Source: Cordylochernes scorpioides
Lineage: Eukaryota; Arthropoda; Arachnida; Pseudoscorpiones; Chernetidae
Length of the DNA stretch: 64,000 bases
Assembly: GCA_030710605.1 (NCBI GenBank)
Contig: CP092870.1
Span: 96,303,400-96,367,399, forward strand
Direction: 5' to 3'
Shown piece after piece: positions 31,690 through 41,695 of the stretch. Position 1 is the stretch's first letter; every line of letters starts with the position of its first letter. The notes beneath the pieces were generated by a model. That model was not told the origin of the DNA. It made no database searches and saw nothing but the letters and a program-made list of their open reading frames with translations. The position numbers were made by a program, and so were the translations under genes.

Positions 31690-31875
31690 ACTTACACTCT
31701 TTGATGATGCCGGTCGTCTATTTTTTTTTTAAGGAGACAGAAGTAATTTTGTTCACACCGGTTTTATTTCGTGTCTTCAATAAAGGTCACTATAATATCT
31801 TCCAGAGTTATTGTCCGAATCCTGATATACATGCTGAAAGGTACAACTTCCTTGAGTTTTGTCCATGGGTGTACA
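31690..31875. mobile_element. MITE, CACTCATGGAC family, left end missing
   Basis: It shares GTAATTTTGTTCACAC, CTTCAATAAAGGTCACT and the right end TTTTGTCCATGGGTG with the 20221 copy. A remnant of a SINE2-like head (AAGTGCTCAATGAGGGATTT) follows at 31943. Confidence 0.65.
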
Positions 31876-32569
31876 AGGTGCCAAAATGACATTTATTTAC
31901 TTGCACACTCTTTTGTGCAAGAGCCCAGAAGTCTTTCAGAAAAAAAGTGCTCAATGAGGGATTTAATCCCAGGTCATGGTTGTCAGAAATTATTTCCATT
32001 GCATACTACTATGCTACCAATCCCTAGAAAGTCTCAAGAACTTTCAGGAGAATACTAAAATATATATGGTTGTGATACAGCAGGCAACTCAGATAATGTG
32101 ACAAAACAGAGAAATCGCCGCTAAAGAATAAGTTAACAGTGTTTGAATATCTTTTTGGTTATAAACTTTAACTTAGACTTTTACACACAGCAATTTCACT
32201 GTCCTGTCCCTCCTGTGCATATCTGTATTACCCACCCTATCACAACAATATATATCTAGGTCCTGTTCACCTATAGCGATCATATATTTACATATGTATT
32301 ACATATACAGCATATATAATTAGCTAGCGTTCAAGGAGAAGAGAAAGAATGCACGCATCCAAAAACTAGGCACATAACCTAAGCAGTAAAAATACCTCTC
32401 GCTGGAAATATGCATGGAAAAGAATCAGGTCTCTACATGAAGGAGAACATGCAAGAACCTGAGACCACCAGCACATGCAGCTGAATCTATGCCGTGCATA
32501 TAGGAGAGAATAGGAACCAACTGTCCTTTGTAAGAACCCTGGGTTAACACCAATAGGTAATAATCAATA
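31876..32569. other. Intron DNA with a degraded SINE head
   Basis: 31938-32035 resembles a tRNA-like head with a decayed B box (GGATTTAATCCC). The rest has no recognised feature. Confidence 0.4.
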
Positions 32570-32730
32570 CAGTAGAACCTCCCTAAAAGGACAACACCTA
32601 GTTGCAGAGCCAAAGTGTCCTTTAAGGTGAAGGGTCCTCTTACTGGAGAGTTGATACTTAGAAAAAATGGCAATTTTGAAAATGAAAACTGTCCTTTGTA
32701 GAGAGGTGTCCTCTTATGGAGGTTCTACTG
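32570..32730. mobile_element. pogo/Tigger-like MITE (best copy)
   Basis: 161 bp, CAGTAGAACCTCCCTAAAAG to TATGGAGGTTCTACTG, TA at 32568-32569 and 32731-32732. Interior AGTTGCAGAGCCAAAGTGTC is shared by the other copies. Confidence 0.88.
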
Positions 32731-32732
32731 TA

Positions 32733-33427
32733 CCTAGAACACTCCTGTATTAAACAATCATAGAACTCTCAGCAATTGGGACTAGCTTGAAGAGAAGCCA
32801 ATAGTTAGTCTGAATAATAGGTAATCCTAATTGACAAATGTGTATTCAAAACATAGTAAAACCTGTAATCAGCTGTCTTGGGTAATTTCCCATTTTAAAA
32901 TTTAATTTTCAGTGGGAGAAGAACCATCTATTTTTTCCATTAATTTAATTTTCTTAGGACTCTGATCCTATCTAACTGGTTCACTTTTACATGCCTAAGG
33001 CTATCCTTTGTGTTGAATATCCTATATTAAGGGCATTATTGAATTTGCACAAGAAAGAATAGGTTTAATAGAAAAACATTTTGACAGGTTAGATTTATAT
33101 ATATTATCAAACAAAAAGTTGTGGGAAGATGGCATCATGTATTGAGAATTACGTCTCCCCTTTAAATATGGATTAAGACAATGCGTTTTATTTATTGCCC
33201 CAGTAAAAAATAATAATGATGATGATGATAAAGAATGAGCTACTACACCAGTTTCGGCAAATTCTGACAAAAGGTACACCAGGGTATGGCCCTTATCACT
33301 ACAAGGGGGGCAGCTTCGATTTCAAAACATGCTACAAGAAGAGTTATGAAATTGTTGAATGCTTCTTTTAGTACATACATATATGTCATAATATATACTC
33401 TTCCTGGAATAATAAAGCCAACTTACA
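32733..33427. other. Intron DNA, nothing recognised
   Basis: AT-rich, with a short (GAT)n tract at 33217-33231. Confidence 0.4.
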
Positions 33428-33640
33428 GTCGACCCAGAGAGAGACGGGCAGCTAAAGTCCGGTCATTTAAGACACCAGCGACATTCCAAGGGGCGACCAA
33501 AGGGGCCCGTGAGTTCTCTGGACTATTAAGACAGTTGGGTGATTGTGTGCGAGCCGAACGGCCGCCTGGCTGTTGCCGGGCCCGTCTCTCCCCCTCTCTC
33601 TCTGGTTGCCTGGGTTCCTCTACCAACTTGTGGTGTGATT
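33428..33640. other. GC-rich open block of unknown nature
   Basis: About 200 bases of GC-rich sequence in AT-rich intron, open on both strands. The minus strand ends GGGTCGACT before GTAAGT and reads VEEPRQPEREGERRARQQPG upstream, so an exon is possible, but its phase does not fit between exons 6 and 7. The plus strand reads VRSFKTPATFQGATKGAREF. A conserved mobile-element fragment is equally likely. Confidence 0.35.
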
Positions 33641-34390
33641 ATTTCTCTCTTCCCACCTTATTATTATACCACATATATATATTGAGCTTTATGTTTATTA
33701 ATCCATTTAAAAACAATGCAACTTGGTAGTTATTAGACACAACAAAAAAATTTAGAATTATTCAATATTGGGTCTGGTGATTAGTAGTACCAACGCTGCT
33801 ATCCTAAATATCTAATTCACCTAGCCAATTGTTTCTTCAGCTATCTTTTCAATACTTGTGGCTTCTTTAGATAAAATACCAATATTTAGGAAGAAAAAAT
33901 TGTTTGAACACTAAAAATAAAGAAATCATAGATTTTTTTTACAAAGAGAAGGAAAAAATAAATTGTACAAAATGTGGACAACTACAGATAATATATTCAA
34001 AGAATGGCATGGAGCAATTATTCAGTAACTCTCGAAGCTCAGTGTTGATCTTGCAAACATAACTTGGATAGGCTCATTTTATCATTTAATTTGACATGGC
34101 ATTTCTATTATTCCCATAGAAATAAAAACTGCATCAGTATAGTAACTATAAATTTTTAACTTCCTATGTGTCCTAATGACAAAGAGAGCTGTATAATTCA
34201 ATCAATTTCACCTTTCCATTCATACTTCTTTTTAGTGTAATATAATACTGAGAGAAGTTGCTTTTTAAACAAAGATATAGAGATATACAGTGCTTGGTTT
34301 TAATCATTTAGAATGCTCACCTATATATAGTTATATAGTTTGAGTCTAAGGTTAATTTAGGATAATTTGAAAGGTTGCAAAAGTTGAAAT
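33641..34390. other. Intron DNA, nothing recognised
   Basis: AT-rich with no open frame or repeat family member recognised. Confidence 0.4.
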
Positions 34391-34617
34391 CCACAAGTCC
34401 ATATCTCAGAAGAAGGCCAAGTAACACTCACTTCTCACTTTCTTACTGCTACTCTTTTTGTGTTGTTTTTCTTGCTTCCCTCTTTCTCTTTTTTTTTTTT
34501 TCTTTTTCTTCTGTCTATATCGTTGTTTCCTTTGTCTCACTGCTTTGTTCTTATGCATACCTCTGGTGAATCCTGTATAGGGTCAGTGACCCTAAATAAA
34601 GGCTTTTTGTTGTTGTT
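34391..34617 (+). mobile_element. (GTT)n-tailed retroposon with 17-bp TSD
   Basis: 227 bp ending CTAAATAAAGGCTTTTTGTT and (GTT)n, flanked by GTTGCAAAAGTTGAAAT at 34374-34390 and 34618-34634. The long exact duplication shows a recent LINE-mediated insertion. Different from the (AAC)n and (GAA)n families. Confidence 0.85.
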
Positions 34618-34634
34618 GTTGCAAAAGTTGAAAT

Positions 34635-35029
34635 ACACACACACAGTGAGTCTGTATTCAGAGATGTAATTTTGATGAAGAAAGACGAAAATTGCACACA
34701 CGCACACACACAGTAAAATATTTTCATGCCAATAATAATTATTGATTCACACACCATTCACCATCTGTTAAAATTTCCACACCCTTCAAACTTTAAATTT
34801 CTCCTGTTACTGATACGACCATTGAAACTTTTAAAAAATGTCCTCGAAAACCACAAGGTGACAAAATCCAATAAGTAATTTTTGTCTGACGATGGTACTG
34901 AGGCTGTTACTGAAACATTGTGTGATTTTTATAATCGATTCAAAGTGCACAATGTCTTTGAATGATTAGAAACCTGTGACAGAGTAGAGCTTCCCATGAG
35001 AGACCATAGCCTGAAGGAGATCTGTTATA
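34635..35029. other. Microsatellites and a decayed FB arm
   Basis: (CA)n at 34633-34645 and 34695-34711. An old FB right arm at 34887-34932 reads GTCTGACGATGGTACTGAGG, then CTGTTACTGAAACATTGTG. Confidence 0.5.
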
Positions 35030-35969
35030 CAAGGGGCGTTCCAAAAGTAATGCCTGTTTGCTCAAAACTCAAATAATATTTGACCTATTTTATTTAAATT
35101 TTAATATGTTGCTAAGTAAAGCCTTATATAATAATTATCCATTTTGTTTTCAGATACCTTGAGTATGGAATCAAGACAAAAACAAAGAGCCGTTATTGAA
35201 TTTTTGAAAATGGAGTCATGTTCAGCTTCAGAGATTCACTAGGGACTGTGAAATGTTTACAAAGAAGCCATAATTGAGATATGTGAGAAGATAGATGAAA
35301 AGATTCCGAAGTGGTAAGACTTCTTTGGATGACAAACCACAGAGTGGGAGGCCATCAGCCAACCCTGAAAATGAAGACAAGGTTGATGACCTTATCCATC
35401 ATGATCGAAGAATAACTATCAGAGAGTTGTGTAATATATTAAATGTTGGATCTAAGGCAATAGATACAATGATTGAACATCTAGGTTATAGAAAATCTGT
35501 TCAAAATGGGTTTAAAAAAAACTAACTCCTGATCAACGTGGTCAAAGGGTTCAACTTACAATCTGCCAAGTTACACCATGACAATGCACACCTCCTTCCA
35601 GACTTCAGAGGCTATTGGACAAATAGACTGATCACTGGTTCCACAACCCCCATACAGCCCAGATATGACACCTTGTAACTTCTATTTATTCTCTCCAATG
35701 AAAAAAAGTCTGAGGGATGAAGATTCGAAGACCTACAGGAAGTAAAATGAGCCATAAAGACATGGTTGAGAAAACAACCTCAGCATATTTCCAAAGAGGA
35801 TTAAAAGCGTGGGTTCAACACTGAAAAAAAAAAAATTGTATAGGAAGAATATTTTAAATAGTACCATTCACAAATATTTGATTTATATCAGTACACAAAA
35901 TTTGAATTAAAAATATTTTGTACTTTTCGAGTTATGGCCAAACAGGAATTACTTCTGGAACAACCTATG
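35030..35969 (+). mobile_element. Mariner element C, internally deleted
   Basis: Imperfect inverted ends CAAGGGGCGTTCCAAAAGTA and, at the right in reverse complement, CATAGGTTGTTCCAGAAGTA, each beside TA (35028-35029, 35970-35971). At 940 bp it lacks about a quarter of a mariner. Confidence 0.85.
35166..35830 (+). pseudogene. Mariner transposase remnant
   Basis: Starts MESRQKQRAVIEFLKMESCS, then KRFRSGKTSLDDKPQSGRPS (second helix-turn-helix and GRPS linker) and DRRITIRELCNILNVG. The catalytic region carrying the first acidic residue is deleted. LHHDNAH text with the second one is just visible in another frame near 35573-35593, and stops and frameshifts follow. Confidence 0.8.
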
Positions 35970-35971
35970 TA

Positions 35972-36345
35972 TATATATTTGGTCATAAAATTCTATGATT
36001 AAAATATATTAAATATTGACCATTGACTGTAAATATGAACTTATTTATATCTACTCTCTCATTCCATTCATATCTAAATATATAAAATGTAACTTATATA
36101 ATTGTTTCTGATAAAAATATTTTTATATAAAACCTTAAATTAAACTTAATAACCTAAATACCTCCCTAAGAGTTCTCTCATTGAAGACCTGTCAGGCCAT
36201 GAGAAGTCTTCTATCAATATCAATGATGAGAAACCATCTCCTGAAGAGAATGGATTTAGCTATGTCTTTAAGCTCTAGACTAATGAAATTTGGATGCATA
36301 CAACAATAAAAAAGCAGTAATTAGGTACAATATGGATTATAGATT
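35972..36345. other. Intron DNA, nothing recognised
   Basis: AT-rich; no supported feature. Confidence 0.4.
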
Positions 36346-36640
36346 AGAAACACAAGGTAATAAGACCAAATCTAAATAAATAAATAAGTGTGTGACGTTT
36401 TGTTAACAGCATTGTTACTATTATCAGACAAAAGACTGATTTGTCTCAATTGTATATTGATGATAACAATGCTATTACCGAAATGTCACACTATTCATGC
36501 ATTTTTTTCTGATGATGGTAACAACACTGTTACTAAAACGTCACATACTATTTATTCAGTCTTTTCTTTGATGAAGGTAATAACGCTGTTACCAAAACGT
36601 CACACAGTATTAATTTATTGGGTCTTATTACCTTTTGAAT
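36346..36640. repeat. FB repeat with three right-arm motifs in a row
   Basis: One left arm (36350-36420, GTGTGTGACGTTTTG) is followed by three direct-orientation right-arm motifs at about 36458, 36509 and 36570: TTGATGATAACAATGC, CTGATGATGGTAACAACA, TTTGATGAAGGTAATAACG. Each is followed by a GTTACC-like strand and GAAATGTCACAC or AAAACGTCACA. The normal family has one per arm. Confidence 0.8.
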
Positions 36641-37375
36641 GTAAAAGCAGAAAATGTATCTCATATGTAAGGATAAAAAGAGATATGTTCAGTAAGGTAT
36701 CCAATGAGAGACCACCTAAAAACATGGGTAAACTTGGTGTCTACTGGAGGCAGTCTCTTATCAGAATCTGTTATGTCAGGCTAGGTCCTTTAATTGAAAC
36801 AAAGTTTTTTAAAGAAAGGCGATTTCCAGGAGAGACATGGGTCTCTCATGGGAGACTGTTAATTGGATGACAATATAGGAGCAGAATATTTATCTCATAC
36901 ATACGATAAAAGCAAGGAATTCTCTACCAATACCTCTCAGCGGAGAGTTAGCTGTAGGGAGTGCTGTTATTGGAGAAAATGTGCAAGAGTGGAAGTAGAC
37001 CTTTGCTAGAAGCTGTCTAATTCTAGGGGAAGAGACTACGAGTGGGATTGTGTGAAGTGAGAAAGCCTATTCACCTTCTACGTGAATCTTGTAATCAACT
37101 CCATGCTCCCTGAGGTGGAGAGAGAGAAAGAGAGATGTGCAGCATGCCTTGCCGTGCCGCTATTATCAGCCATCTATTACTGACCTTTTATTGTCCTTCA
37201 CAGCAGGTCTGCTACTGGCCTGCTGCATCACACCGTTTGGTTGTCTCTGAATTAGAAGAATGGACGGCACCACACATCAATACAGTCATTCCCTGTCAGC
37301 AATAAAGAGAGAAGGAGAGTTATATTGGAGTAAGGAGAGGAGGACATAGGGAATTCCATATTCTGTGCTTATCCC
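36641..37375. other. Intron DNA, nothing recognised
   Basis: Less AT-rich than most of the intron. GGAGACTGT- and GAGAGACCA-type phrases recur with 14520-14650 and 34985-35010, so it includes an older dispersed repeat. No exon seen. Confidence 0.4.
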
Positions 37376-37672
37376 TAGGTACACGTGGTACAGGCCATGA
37401 TAATCATGGTAGGTAGAAGTAGGCGACTGCTTTTACTGTAAGTACACCACATGTCTACACATGAAAAGCAGCTCAACTTTGCACTTACAAATGTGCCAAA
37501 GCCCCGTTTGGTTACTTTGCACTCACTGGTGGGGTTGGACTTTTGCAAGAATCGGGGGCCACTGGAGCTTTTTTTTTTTTTTTAAATCAGAAAAAAGTGC
37601 CCAATGCGGAATTGAACCCGGGTGTTAGCAGTCGAAAACCAACGGTTTAGACCATCCTTCCACCGACCCCCC
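37376..37672 (-). mobile_element. SINE1 copy b
   Basis: Full unit in reverse orientation, from GCTTATCCCTAGGTACACGT to CCACCGACCCCCCC. The B box is changed (GGAATTGAACCCGGG on plus). Flanks CATATTCTGT and CATACTCTTG may be a decayed TSD. Confidence 0.8.
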
Positions 37673-38059
37673 CATACTCTTGCCATCCTTTGTTGATCTC
37701 TGAAGCCGTGTTTTAAACACAAGAAAATTTTTTTAATTTTAGCGAGAATTTTTTTTCCTCTTTTATAATTTTGGTATAACTTTAAGGTTTAATTCTAAAT
37801 GATGAAAAAACTTTTGACCACCTTATGGATGAATATGGATATAAATTATGGATTTAAGCTAGTTACTTTTTAGAAGTACCATCTATGGTCTGTACAAGAC
37901 AACTTATAAACAGTATAGATAAATCTTGGAACTCTGGCCTGGTAATAAATGAAAGCAATACTGATTTAAAATTATAATTTTTTTAAATTATTGATTTAAG
38001 CTTGTTACTTTCTTGAAGTACCATCTATGGTCTGTACAAGACAACAACTTACAAACAGT
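37673..38059. other. Intron DNA with a local direct repeat
   Basis: GTACCATCTATGGTCTGTACAAGACAAC occurs at 37874 and 38019 with similar flanks (TTATGGATTTAAGCTAGTTAC and TTATTGATTTAAGCTTGTTAC). It is a local duplication of about 60 bp at 145 bp spacing. Confidence 0.6.
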
Positions 38060-38216
38060 ATAGATAACTCAGCCTGCAACCCCAAGACATATTATTGACT
38101 GTATTGACTCATCCATTGATGAGCTCTACTCTTCCCCGGCAGACAACATCAAAAGTCTCAAGCTTTACAAGCTTGATACCTTAGTATGATTGAGTGGAGA
38201 TAAGAAAGAAGAAGAA
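38060..38216 (+). mobile_element. LINE-A 3' end
   Basis: Coding tail of the family (IDSSIDELYSSPADNIKSLK) and GAGTGGAGATAAGAAAGAAG with (GAA)n. Confidence 0.7.
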
Positions 38217-38689
38217 GATAATTCTTGGATCATTCCCCACTTATAACCATGGACTATTTCCTTCATCTCAGTTACACAAGAAAACTTTGGCAAAATAAAA
38301 GACCCAACCTATATGGTACCAACATGATTCTGCTCTATAGCCTTATGTTCTAGGCTTCCCTAGGCATATTCTTCTAACAAAATTCCTTGTTTTGATGCAT
38401 TTCGAGGGTGTTTACAGCAGATTTTAATCATAATATACTTAGAATTCAAAATAGATAAGGTAAAAAAAAAAGACCACATCCCAATGAATAAAGATCAGGT
38501 TGTCTTTTGTTCAATATCGCTATCGAAAAAGGGCATTCAAAGAAAAACAATCAAGACCTGAAATATTTTAAAATACTTCTAATTCTTCGAAAAATTCAAC
38601 AAGAACTTCTAAAAGTGCATGAAATTACTGCAAATTGGAAATTTTTCAAATATTACTAGGCTACTTACACAAAGATTAATTACCTATTC
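38217..38689. other. Intron DNA, nothing recognised
   Basis: AT-rich DNA without any supported feature. Confidence 0.4.
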
Positions 38690-38910
38690 AATTCAATTCA
38701 AATGAATAAATTGTGCACAATGTTTCGGTAACAGAGTTGTTACCATCTTTAGATAACAGTACTGAAATGTTTAAAGAGGGTGACAATACTATTACAGAGA
38801 GAAAAGGATGCACATAATTTATTTGACTGTATTGTCTGGTGTTGTTACCTTATATTTCTCTCATGGAATCCGTGTTTACACACACAAGGGGATAAGAAAC
38901 AACAACAACC
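38690..38910. repeat. Decayed FB copy and LINE-B tail
   Basis: TGTTTCGGTAACAGAGTTGT (38730) marks an FB left arm; the right arm is heavily changed. GGGGATAAGAAACAACAACA (38887) is a LINE-B tail. Confidence 0.5.
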
Positions 38911-39009
38911 TTATATTTCTTATCTATAATTCAAAATTTGTACCTTATCAATCAGATATCTAAAGTCGAAGAGAGACTGAAACAAAAAATAACTTACTCC
39001 ACAATATTG

Positions 39010-39515
39010 AAAACAACAACAATAAGGCAAAGTCAGACTTTCACCAAAGTATGCCTGGATCATAGTGTTGGATTTTGGATCAACGAAAGCTGCACCCATA
39101 CACCCCATTCCATGAGATCAGCTCGAGGAGCTTTTTTTTTTTTTTTACTTATCCCTAGAACATGTGGTACAGGCAATGATAATCATGGTGGGTAGAAGTA
39201 GGCGACTGCTTTTACTGTAAGCGAACATGTCTACACATGCGAAAAGCAGTTCGACTTTGCACTTACAAATGTGCCAGAGCCCCGTTTTTATTACTTGCAC
39301 TTGGTGGTGGGGTTGGACTTTTGCAAGAATCAGGGGCCCCATTGGAGAATTTTTTTTTTAATCAGAAAAAAAGTACCCAGTGCGGGAATCAAACCCGGGT
39401 TGTAGCAGTCGAAAACCAAAGGTTTAGACCATCCTTCCACTGACCACCTTGAGGAGCATGAACTCATGGAATTGAAGTAATCTTTACACAATAGGATAAG
39501 AGACAACAACAACAA
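39010..39515 (+). mobile_element. LINE-B 3' fragment split by SINE1
   Basis: GGCAAAGTCAGACTTTCACC through CATGAGATCAGCTCGAGGAGC, then the SINE, then CTTGAGGAGCATGAACTCAT and the GATAAGAGACAACAACAACA tail. The (AAC)n tail and truncated 5' ends suggest a LINE 3' end. Confidence 0.7.
39132..39447 (-). mobile_element. SINE1 copy c, nested in LINE-B
   Basis: Full unit in reverse with B box GGAATCAAACCCGGG on plus (one change). Flanked by CTCGAGGAGC and CTTGAGGAGC, a 10-bp target duplication with one difference. Confidence 0.85.
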
Positions 39516-39784
39516 GGAGTTCAAGAGAAAGCTTAGAAGCAGGTTCCATGTGCATGTGTGGGCCATCATCCATGTGTCAAACATCACATCACTTGGAGAA
39601 GAGGGGGGGGTAGGTATAAGAAGAATGGGGGGGTATATCAAAGAAAGTAGATTAAAAGAAAAAATAAAAAGCTTTTTTTTTTATTATTTGCAAAAAAATC
39701 GAACAACAAAAAAAGTAAAAAAAAAAATTAGTATAATAAAAAATATATATATTAATCACTGTACAAAAAAAAATGTTAATTTAC

Positions 39785-39789
<5 letters not shown>

Positions 39790-39828
<39 letters not shown>
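39790..39828. repeat. (AT)n microsatellite
   Basis: About 18 uninterrupted AT units, followed by shorter tracts to 39856. Confidence 0.95.
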
Positions 39829-39832
<4 letters not shown>

Positions 39833-40059
39833 AGTTACTTTGAGTATATATATATGTAAACTTTATACTGATCAGGTTATATCACATTTTGGATGCTGGA
39901 ATGTTGTAACAGGGAGAGAGAGATAAGAGATAGAGGTGAAAAGATAAGAGAGAAAGCCCACAACATGCTCAGAGAACCTGTTCATGCACCAAACTGAAGG
40001 AAGTTCCATATTCCAGAGTAGGAGAAGAAACACCACAGAACACCCATAGAAATGTTAAG

Positions 40060-40345
40060 GCGCAATTTGGATTATAGATTATAAAACAAGGTAATAAGAC
40101 CAAATCCAAATAAATAAATAGTGTGTGACGTTTCGGTAACAGCGTTGTTACCAACTTCAGACAAAAGTACTGAATGAGAAATTTTACCATAGCATGTTTT
40201 AAATAGTTACTGTTATCAAGTGTCATTTAAAAATGCTATGGTAAAATTTCTCATTCAGTACTTTTGTCTGAAGATGGTAACAACGCTGTTACCGAAACGT
40301 CACACACTATTTATTTATTTGGATTTGGTCTTATTACCTTGTTTC
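40060..40345. repeat. FB repeat, best-preserved foldback
   Basis: The left arm (40083-40200) and right arm (40228-40342) are nearly perfect reverse complements over about 115 bp, from ACAAGGTAATAAGACCAAAT to ATTTGGTCTTATTACCTTGT, around a spacer of about 30 bp. The right arm holds CTGAAGA, GGTAACAACGCTGTTACC and GAAACGTCACAC at 40269-40306. The element is preceded by CAATTTGGATTATAG, as in most copies. Confidence 0.92.
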
Positions 40346-40475
40346 ACCATAGAAATGTTAACAGAAGTATACCATCAGAGAGAAATAGGGGTGGAAAAAA
40401 AACCTTTCTTTGTTAGAATATCAAATTAAGTATATAGAGCTCTATAATAAATAATAATATACAAAAATAGATATA

Positions 40476-40564
40476 CAGTTAAACCTGTCTATAGCGACCC
40501 CTCTCTATAGCACCCTAGTTTGGTGAGTCCCAAGAGAGGGGGGCACTATAGACAGGTTTAACTG
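40476..40564. mobile_element. Short MITE, CAGTTAAACCTGTCTATAGC family
   Basis: 89 bp, ends CAGTTAAACCTGTCTATAGC and CTATAGACAGGTTTAACTG, TA on both sides (40474-40475, 40565-40566). An internally deleted relative of 12864-13024. Confidence 0.88.
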
Positions 40565-40839
40565 TATTATTCTTTTTAAAAAAATAAAATATAAAGCAAC
40601 ATTAATAAGGAAAATATATATAGTTTAAAGTGTATTTTATCCAATATTCAAACCAAAATAAAGTAATTTATAAGTGACATTTCAGTGAATATTGTTACTG
40701 AAATGGTTGCATATCAATAAATTTGGTTTTATTACCTTGTAGTTAGGATCCAATACTGGTCCTTGTCTAACTTTTGAGATCAATTTTTTAAATCATACTT
40801 AATACACATGGAGGAATATATTCTATAGCAACAGCTGCC

Positions 40840-41156
40840 ATAGTCATGATGGTTGTCAAACAGACACCATCAAGGGTCACAACTTGATACCCTAATATGT
40901 TTGAGTGGAGATAAGAAAGAAGAAGAAGCTGTCAAATGACACTTGGAGGGTGAGATTTATGGAGTAGTCACACTAAAATGGAAGATAGTTGGAACTAACA
41001 TCAGCCTCAATTAATATGGAGGAGGAAGAAGGGGGGAGCATTAAGAAGCTCAGACAAAATAACCTGGGTTCACAACTGGCTAGTTTGATGGTACCCTGAT
41101 CCAGGATATCTGTACTCCATGTTAGGAGTGACTGTATATGGCGCATATTCCTCATG
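40840..41156 (+). mobile_element. LINE-A 3' fragments
   Basis: GTTTGAGTGGAGATAAGAAA and (GAA)n at 40897-40928, then body text (ACCTGGGTTCA, GGTACCCTGATCCAGG, CTCCATGTTAGGAGTG) to the SINE target site at 41157. Confidence 0.6.
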
Positions 41157-41166
41157 TCAGCCATTT

Positions 41167-41401
41167 TATTTTATTATTATTTTATTTTTTGTTTATCCCT
41201 AATACACGTGGTACAGACCATGTTAATCATGGTGGGTAGAAGTAGGCAACTGCTTTTACTGTAAGTGCACCACATGTCTACACATGTGAAAAAGCAGTTC
41301 GACTTTTGCATTTACAAATGTGCCAGAGCCCCGTTTGGTTACTTGCACTCGCTGGTGGGGTTGGACTTTCGCAAGAATCAGAGGCCATTGGAGCATTTTT
41401 T
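41167..41401 (-). mobile_element. SINE1 copy d, 5'-truncated
   Basis: Exact 10-bp TSD TCAGCCATTT at 41157-41166 and 41402-41411. The copy stops within the A-rich linker and so lacks the whole tRNA-like head, as expected of incomplete target-primed reverse transcription. Confidence 0.88.
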
Positions 41402-41494
41402 TCAGCCATTTGATATTGGAATTAAGCCAGCTTAGTACTGAGAGGAGTATTCTTACTGACTAAAGCAGACATATTTCACTCAATCCTGACAGAA

Positions 41495-41695
41495 CTGTTG
41501 CACAACAAAGTACATATACCCAAAATGTAGCTTGGCACCTGCAGCTCCAGAACACATTTTGGCTTGCACTAGATGCACTAAACAGGACCTTAGGGAGAGG
41601 CCGCTGCTTATCATAAAACAGCTCGAAGAGCAGAACTCATGGAATTCGTGTAATCTTTACATAAGGGGATAAGAAACAACAACAACAAAGTACAT
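41495..41695 (+). mobile_element. LINE-B 3' end
   Basis: AATGTAGCTTGGCACCTGCA to GGGGATAAGAAACAACAACA. It could encode AWHLQLQNTFWLALDALNRT and stop shortly after, a possible ORF2 end. Same text at 48800-48985. Confidence 0.7.
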
